From assembly GCF_022012335.1 (NCBI RefSeq), contig NZ_JAKLTO010000009.1, forward strand, positions 24,412-88,411: a DNA stretch of 64,000 nucleotides, in the 5' to 3' direction. Under the pieces are notes generated by a model. That model ran no database searches. It saw only the letters and a program-made list of their open reading frames with translations, and was not told the DNA's origin. This DNA is from Flavobacterium sp. SM15. Its GTDB lineage: Bacteria; Bacteroidota; Bacteroidia; Flavobacteriales; Flavobacteriaceae. Positions 59,755 to 64,000 of this stretch are shown in pieces; the stretch's first letter is position 1; every line of letters starts with the position of its first letter. Made by a program: the position numbers and the translations under genes.

Positions 59755-60654
59755 ATGAAAGAATGGATTAAAGCCGCAAGGCTCAGAACGTTACCGTTAT
59801 CGGTTTCGGGAATTATTGTAGGAAGCAGTTATGCTTATTTTAAAGGACATGAAAACTGGAAAATTGTGGTTTTGGCGTTGCTGACCACGCTTTTTTTTCA
59901 GATTTTGTCCAATTTTGCAAACGATTACGGTGATGGGGTAAAAGGAACCGACAACGAAAACAGGGTAGGACCAAAGCGCGCCATTCAAAGCGGAGCTATT
60001 TCTGTTAAGCAAATGAAAAAAGGTATCATACTTACTTCCTTGTTATCATTGCTTTCCGCTATGGCTTTAATTTACATTGCCTTCGGTAAAAAAGACTTTG
60101 GTTATTCCGTATTGTTTTTATTGTTAGGAATTGCTTCGATTGTGGCTGCGATTAAATATACCGTTGGAAAAGGCGCATACGGTTATAGCGGTTTTGGTGA
60201 TGTTTTTGTTTTCATCTTCTTCGGATTGGTGAGCGTTTTGGGAAGTAATTTCCTTTTTACCAAACATTTCGAATGGTTGTTAATTCTGCCAGCAATTTCA
60301 ATAGGTATGTTAAGCGTTGCGGTTTTAAACCTGAACAATATGCGCGACATTGAAAACGATAAAAATTCAGGAAAAAATACTTTAGTGGTAAAAATGGGAT
60401 TGGAAACCGCAAAACATTACCATAATGTATTGGTCTTTATGCCAATGGCTTGCATGATTACTTTTTCGGTTTTAACCAGAACATCGCCAATTCCTATTTT
60501 ATTGGTTAGTTTTATTCTGATCCGCCACCTTAAAGTAGTGAACAAGGCACAAACCTATAAAGACTTTGATCCGGAGCTTAAAAAAGTGGCTTTAGGAACT
60601 TTTTTTCTCTCACTGTTGTTCTTTTTATTTTTAGTAATTTTAAAGAAATATTAG
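59755..60654 (+). CDS. menA: 1,4-dihydroxy-2-naphthoate octaprenyltransferase
   Basis: UbiA-superfamily membrane prenyltransferase attaching the polyprenyl chain in menaquinone synthesis. 299 residues with about eight to nine membrane helices. The first aspartate-rich motif is NDYGDGVKGTDNENRVGPKR (about 60-79) and the second NMRDIENDKNSGKNTL. The MenA branch is supported by NENRVGPKR and the position between menB and menC. It starts 6 bp after the small membrane protein and ends 16 bp before UPF0173. Confidence 0.95.
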   Translation: MKEWIKAARLRTLPLSVSGIIVGSSYAYFKGHENWKIVVLALLTTLFFQILSNFANDYGDGVKGTDNENRVGPKRAIQSGAISVKQMKKGIILTSLLSLLSAMALIYIAFGKKDFGYSVLFLLLGIASIVAAIKYTVGKGAYGYSGFGDVFVFIFFGLVSVLGSNFLFTKHFEWLLILPAISIGMLSVAVLNLNNMRDIENDKNSGKNTLVVKMGLETAKHYHNVLVFMPMACMITFSVLTRTSPIPILLVSFILIRHLKVVNKAQTYKDFDPELKKVALGTFFLSLLFFLFLVILKKY

Positions 60655-60670
60655 TCAAAAAACTACAAAT

Positions 60671-61348
60671 ATGAAAATTACATTTTACGGTCACGCCTGT
60701 ATCGGTATTGAAGTTAGCGGTAAGCACATTTTGGTGGATCCGTTCATTACCGGAAATCCGAAAGCTTCTCATATCGACATCAATACGTTAAAAGCAGATT
60801 ACATTTTGGTTACCCACGCGCACCAAGACCACGTTTTGGACGTAGAAGCCATTGCCAGAAGAACTAATGCAATCATCGTTTCCAACTATGAAATCGCAAC
60901 CCATTACGGAAATAAAAAACTGAATTACCACCCAATGAACCACGGCGGAAGCTGGAAATTCGACTTCGGAACCGTAAAATACGTAAACGCGATTCACACC
61001 AGTTCTTTTGCAGACGGAACTTACGGTGGAAACCCGGGCGGATTCGTAATCGAAGGCGAACACAAAAACATCTATATTGCTGGTGATACGGCCTTAACAA
61101 TGGACATGAAACTGATTCCGATGCGTACCAAGCTGGATTTGGCAATTCTTCCAATCGGCAGTAATTTTACGATGGATGTAAACGACGCTATTGTTGCATC
61201 AGACTTTTTAGACTGCGATAAAATCCTTGGTTATCACTACGATACGTTTGGTTTTATTGTCATCAACCATGAAGAGGCCATCAAGAAATTCTTCGACAAA
61301 GGCAAAGATTTAATGCTTTTAGACATCGGAAATTCTATCGATTTATAA
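60671..61348 (+). CDS. Metal-dependent hydrolase, UPF0173 (metallo-beta-lactamase fold)
   Basis: 225-residue cytoplasmic MBL-fold hydrolase. The metal motif THAHQDHVLD gives His49, His51, Asp53 and His54; further ligands are in IHTSSFADG, IYIAGDTALT and LGYHYDTFG. UPF0173/UlaG-like enzymes act on phosphodiesters or lactones, but the substrate here is unknown. It lies inside the menaquinone-linked cluster, between menA and menC, so a role related to that pathway, perhaps as a hydrolase of a pathway thioester, is conceivable but unsupported. A palindromic repeat follows. Confidence 0.9.
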   Translation: MKITFYGHACIGIEVSGKHILVDPFITGNPKASHIDINTLKADYILVTHAHQDHVLDVEAIARRTNAIIVSNYEIATHYGNKKLNYHPMNHGGSWKFDFGTVKYVNAIHTSSFADGTYGGNPGGFVIEGEHKNIYIAGDTALTMDMKLIPMRTKLDLAILPIGSNFTMDVNDAIVASDFLDCDKILGYHYDTFGFIVINHEEAIKKFFDKGKDLMLLDIGNSIDL

Positions 61349-61358
61349 TTTTTGGAGC

Positions 61359-61446
61359 GAATGGTCTGTGTTTATTTGCAGGCCATTTTCCCGCTTTCCA
61401 CTTTTGCGAGGCAACCGTTTCAATCGGGGCTAGAAGGCAAACCATT
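61359..61446. repeat. Palindromic intergenic repeat element, copy 3 (UPF0173-menC)
   Basis: Reverse orientation to copy 2. Outer arms GAATGGT (61359-61365) and ACCATT (61441-61446). On the minus strand it reads AGCCCCGATTGAAACGG, a short central segment, then GTGGAAAGCGGGAA, matching the plan of the element at 24830-24930. Lies 11 bp after the UPF0173 stop and 20 bp before menC, inside the transcription unit. Confidence 0.65.
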
Positions 61447-61466
61447 TTTGTATAAGTAAAAAAACC

Positions 61467-62513
61467 ATGATTCGCGCATCCTATAAAAAATACATTCTCA
61501 ACTTTAAAAGACCAAGCGGAACTTCACGCGGCGTTTTGACGGAAAAAGAAACCTGGTTCATCCTTCTGGAGCAAAACGGAAAAAAGGGAATAGGCGAGTG
61601 TGGTATCCTTAGAACATTAAGCATCGACGACCGTCCGGATTACGAAAAAATGCTAAAATGGGCGTGTGAAAACATACATTTAGGAAAAGAGCAATTATGG
61701 GAAGCATTACGCGAATTTCCTTCGATACAATTCGGGATTGAACAGGCATTTTTGTCTTTAGAAAGCAAAAATCCCTTTGTCTTATTTCCTTCTGAATTTA
61801 CTTCCGCAAGCCAAAGCATTCCAATAAACGGTTTGGTTTGGATGGGTGATGAAGCTTTCATGAAGCAACAAATTGAAGAGAAATTGGCAACCGGTTTTAA
61901 CTGCATCAAACTTAAAATAGGAGCCATAGATTTTCAGCAAGAACTTGATTTACTTCAATTCATCCGAAATAATTTCGATGAAAAAACCATTGAAATACGC
62001 GTTGATGCAAACGGAGCATTTCCTCCCGACAAAGCTTTAAATAAACTTCAAAAATTATCCCAATTCAAACTGCACAGCATCGAACAACCAATCAAAGCCG
62101 GAAATTGGGATGCAATGGCAGCATTATGCCAAAAAACTCCGTTTCCAATTGCTCTGGATGAAGAATTGATCGGAATCTTTTCTTATGAAGAGAAAGAACG
62201 CTTGTTGCAAAGCACCAAACCCCAATACATCATCTTAAAACCAAGTTTAATAGGAGGATTTCGAGGCTCTGAAGAATGGATTGTGTTGGCTAAAAAATAC
62301 CAAATCGGTTGGTGGATTACTTCTGCATTAGAATCTAATATTGGTTTAAATGCGATTGCACAATGGACCTTTACCCTTCAAAACCCAATGCCACAAGGCT
62401 TAGGGACAGGTGCGCTTTTCACTAATAATTTTGATTGCCCGCTCGAAGTTATAAGCGGAAAACTTTACTATAATAAAACCCAACTTTGGAATATTCAAAC
62501 TTTAGATAAATAA
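61467..62513 (+). CDS. menC: o-succinylbenzoate synthase
   Basis: Enolase-superfamily dehydratase of menaquinone synthesis making o-succinylbenzoate from SHCHC. 348 residues, normal. Family markers: FNCIKLKIGAIDF (KxK, about 145-157), IEIRVDANGAF with metal Asp and Asn, SIEQPIKAGNWDAM with metal Glu, PIALDEELIG with metal Asp/Glu and YIILKPSLIGGF with the second catalytic Lys. The promiscuous N-succinylamino acid racemase subgroup has similar motifs; the men neighbours favour MenC. A hairpin terminator follows at 62530. Confidence 0.93.
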   Translation: MIRASYKKYILNFKRPSGTSRGVLTEKETWFILLEQNGKKGIGECGILRTLSIDDRPDYEKMLKWACENIHLGKEQLWEALREFPSIQFGIEQAFLSLESKNPFVLFPSEFTSASQSIPINGLVWMGDEAFMKQQIEEKLATGFNCIKLKIGAIDFQQELDLLQFIRNNFDEKTIEIRVDANGAFPPDKALNKLQKLSQFKLHSIEQPIKAGNWDAMAALCQKTPFPIALDEELIGIFSYEEKERLLQSTKPQYIILKPSLIGGFRGSEEWIVLAKKYQIGWWITSALESNIGLNAIAQWTFTLQNPMPQGLGTGALFTNNFDCPLEVISGKLYYNKTQLWNIQTLDK

Positions 62514-62529
62514 AAAAGGGACATAATAG

Positions 62530-62557
62530 AAAAACTGCTTTACGCGGTTTTTTTTAT
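62530..62557 (+). terminator. Terminator of menC
   Basis: AAAACTGC-TTTAC-GCGGTTTT (one G:U pair) followed by T; 17 bp past the menC stop codon. Confidence 0.7.
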
Positions 62558-62584
62558 TCGTTTTATCGAATATTTAGCATTTTG

Positions 62585-62612
62585 TTAAGATTAACCTAAA
62601 TCATAATCTTAA
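62585..62612. promoter_or_regulatory. Inverted repeat in adhesin upstream region
   Basis: TTAAGATTA (62585-62593) and TAATCTTAA (62604-62612) are perfect complements around 10 bp. It could be an operator for a dimeric regulator or, if transcribed, a hairpin in the leader of the adhesin mRNA. No regulator gene is next to it. Confidence 0.4.
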
Positions 62613-62848
62613 ATTAGTCTTCACTTTTATTGCAATTACTTTGTACTGAATTGTTTAATCGGTCTTAAATACCACTCTAGAGCCATTAAGCATCCAAAAG
62701 TAAATTCTTTTGTTCGAATCGAATCGGGTGAACTGTTATGTTTCATTTCTTATTGATTTTGAACCCCTTATCATTCTGCATTTTATTGCCGTTTATATTT
62801 TTGGATATAAACACAAAATACTTTTTGTCTAAATAATACCATATTTCT

Positions 62849-64000
62849 ATGAAGACATTATTACTAAAAAATGGGTTTTGGAGTCCTTTTATTCTATTTA
62901 CTTGCTTGCTGATATCGACCATTACTTTTGGTCAGGCAACGCTTGTCTCAGATCAGATGGATTATCCACCGGGAGCAACTGCGACTTTTACTGGTAGCGG
63001 TTTTGAGCCGGGAGAACAGGTTATCATGTTGGTACTTCATTACGATGGAACGCCAAATACGGGAACGGATCATGATTCTTGGATGGTTACGGCCGATGAA
63101 GCCGGTAATTTTATAACGACATGGGTTGTTTGTGAGGATGATTGTTTAGGATCAACTTTAATTGCAACTGCTGATGGCTTATCATCTAACTTGCATGCAG
63201 AGGTTATTTTTACAGACACACTCGATTGGTGTTTAAGTGTCTCTCAAACATCTTTTTGTTCAGGGGCAAATTCAACATTATCTTTTACCGCATCGGTTTT
63301 AGGTTCATCTAGCCCTGGGCAGGTAGGGACTATTCGTGTTACAATTCCTTCGGGATTTACATTAGGGGCATTAAGTATAACAAGTACTCCCCTTGGAAAG
63401 ACTTGGGCTATTTCTAATTCTGGAAATATAGTATGTATTACTGCAAATTCAAATGCTGAACGGATAGTAAGTGGAGATCAGGTAAAATTTAATGTGGTTG
63501 TAACAAACCCAACTGTAGTTACAAATACAAATTATGGATTAACTTCTGATGGAAATAACAATAGAAATACTTGTGGTGCGGTTGGAGTAGGACCACATAC
63601 AAGCTGTCCTTCACTGAATGTCACAGTTAATAGTCCTTTATCAGTATCAGAAACTCATGTGAATGTTTCCTGTTCTGGTGGTTCAAATGGATCAATAAAT
63701 ATCACTCCAACTGGAGGGGCATCTCCTTACACATATCTTTGGACAGGAACAGGTGTTATCGCTTCTGTTGAAGACCAATCGGGATTGTCGGCAGGGAATT
63801 ATAGTGTAACAGTAACTGATAACAAAGGATGTACATTCACTTTGTCGGGTATCCAAATCACTCAACCGGCCGCGGCACTTTCAGCTTCAGAAACTCATGT
63901 GAATGTTTCGTGTTTTGGAGGTTCAAACGGATCAATTAATCTAACTGCATCTGGCGGAACTACACCATATACATATCTTTGGACAGGCCCAGGAGTAAAC
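62849..64000 (+). CDS. SprB-repeat adhesin, partial (C-terminus off right edge)
   Basis: 384 codons in the window, continuing past the edge. A signal peptide (about 1-29, ending STITFGQ) is followed by an N-terminal beta domain (about 30-125, DQMDYPPGATATFTGSGFEP), a Cys-containing domain (about 127-265) and then SprB repeats: VNVSCSGGSNGSINITPTGG with PYTYLWTGTG, then GLSAGNYSVTVTDNKGCT. The repeat period is 240 bp (80 residues); one full copy and part of a second are visible, and DNA identity between copies is high at their starts (63647 and 63887). SprB-type proteins are large cell-surface gliding adhesins secreted by the type IX system. The C-terminal sorting domain, if present, is beyond the window. 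Confidence 0.9.
   Translation, partial: MKTLLLKNGFWSPFILFTCLLISTITFGQATLVSDQMDYPPGATATFTGSGFEPGEQVIMLVLHYDGTPNTGTDHDSWMVTADEAGNFITTWVVCEDDCLGSTLIATADGLSSNLHAEVIFTDTLDWCLSVSQTSFCSGANSTLSFTASVLGSSSPGQVGTIRVTIPSGFTLGALSITSTPLGKTWAISNSGNIVCITANSNAERIVSGDQVKFNVVVTNPTVVTNTNYGLTSDGNNNRNTCGAVGVGPHTSCPSLNVTVNSPLSVSETHVNVSCSGGSNGSINITPTGGASPYTYLWTGTGVIASVEDQSGLSAGNYSVTVTDNKGCTFTLSGIQITQPAAALSASETHVNVSCFGGSNGSINLTASGGTTPYTYLWTGPGVN
63647..64000 (+). repeat. SprB coding repeat, 240-bp period, cut by window edge
   Basis: TCAGAAACTCATGTGAATGT occurs at 63647 and at 63887, exactly 240 bp apart, and the sequence after each is closely similar (for example GGTTCAAAtGGATCAAT against GGTTCAAAcGGATCAAT). The translated repeat is 80 residues. 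More copies are expected past the edge. Confidence 0.85.

Larger units (their letters stand above)
62514..62848. other. Long leader region before the adhesin gene
   Basis: 335 bp without a gene. It contains the menC terminator (62530-62557), a perfect 9-bp inverted repeat (62585-62612) and AT-rich sequence. Several TAnnTTTG-like candidates occur (for example near 62635), none decisive. The length suggests a regulated leader for the large adhesin gene. Confidence 0.4.

Noticed and set aside
1..64000. CRISPR arrays, prophage, insertion sequences, toxin-antitoxin or defence islands
   Set aside because: No repeat-spacer arrays, transposases, integrases or phage genes were found; the gene content is core and accessory metabolism.

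Overview
The window looks like a chromosomal segment of a Flavobacterium-type bacterium (Bacteroidota). The evidence is AT-rich DNA, promoters of the form TTTG...TAnnTTTG, C-terminal secretion-sorting domains on secreted proteins (type IX secretion), a SprB-repeat adhesin, a fused ccoNO oxidase gene, a fused ResB-CcsA cytochrome c maturation protein, a menaquinone pathway, and a tmRNA tag of GENNYALAA. Genus is inferred from gene content; no rRNA gene is present.

Layout. 1-2976: a leftward tetR-tolC-hlyD efflux operon with a double palindromic operator (hlyD runs off the left edge). 3143-10065: a complete leftward trp operon, trpEGDCFBA, preceded by a leader peptide with three consecutive Trp codons and a terminator hairpin, i.e. 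ribosome-mediated attenuation. 10080-11880: a leftward marR-nitroreductase-yceI operon. 12065-16587: a secreted M4 metalloprotease, two thioredoxin-fold proteins and a rhodanese. 16597-26099: a Crp/Fnr regulator divergent from ccoI, then ccoS-ccoNO-ccoQ-ccoP-ccoG-ccoH and a SafE-like membrane protein, a cbb3 oxidase island. 26100-31121: a uracil-DNA glycosylase-like protein, hemN, a CPA2 antiporter and a DUF4468 protein. 31240-32268: a decayed secreted-protein gene and tmRNA. 32569-43038: an AlaDH/saccharopine-type dehydrogenase, a creD cluster with its winged-helix regulator, kdsA, envelope proteins, a YeeE pair, clpS, prmA and a porin. 43176-54768: the ResB-CcsA fusion, glutathione peroxidase, paralogous membrane proteins, menD, an S1-domain protein, a DODA-type dioxygenase and a serine hydrolase. 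54884-62513: small lipoprotein, C1 peptidase, menB, two PH-domain proteins, menA, a UPF0173 hydrolase and menC. 62849-64000: the start of a large repeat adhesin, cut by the right edge.

How it fits together. Energy metabolism dominates: menB, menD, menA and menC supply menaquinone, ResB-CcsA matures c-type cytochromes, and the cco genes build a high-affinity oxidase. The clearest new signals are regulatory. A 14-bp box ATGAY-N4-ATCAT occurs before ccoI, ccoS and hemN, each time with its first base exactly 43 nt before the G of a -7 element, and the box before ccoI also sits inside the promoter of the Crp/Fnr gene. A second palindrome links the marR operon to the dioxygenase gene 40 kb away. 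A third (ACTTTG-N5-CAAAGT) precedes both halves of the creD cluster. A family of palindromic intergenic repeats appears three times. I found no CRISPR array, prophage, insertion sequence or obvious defence system, and no clearly novel multi-gene system; the interest is mainly in the inferred regulons and a few small or decayed loci.
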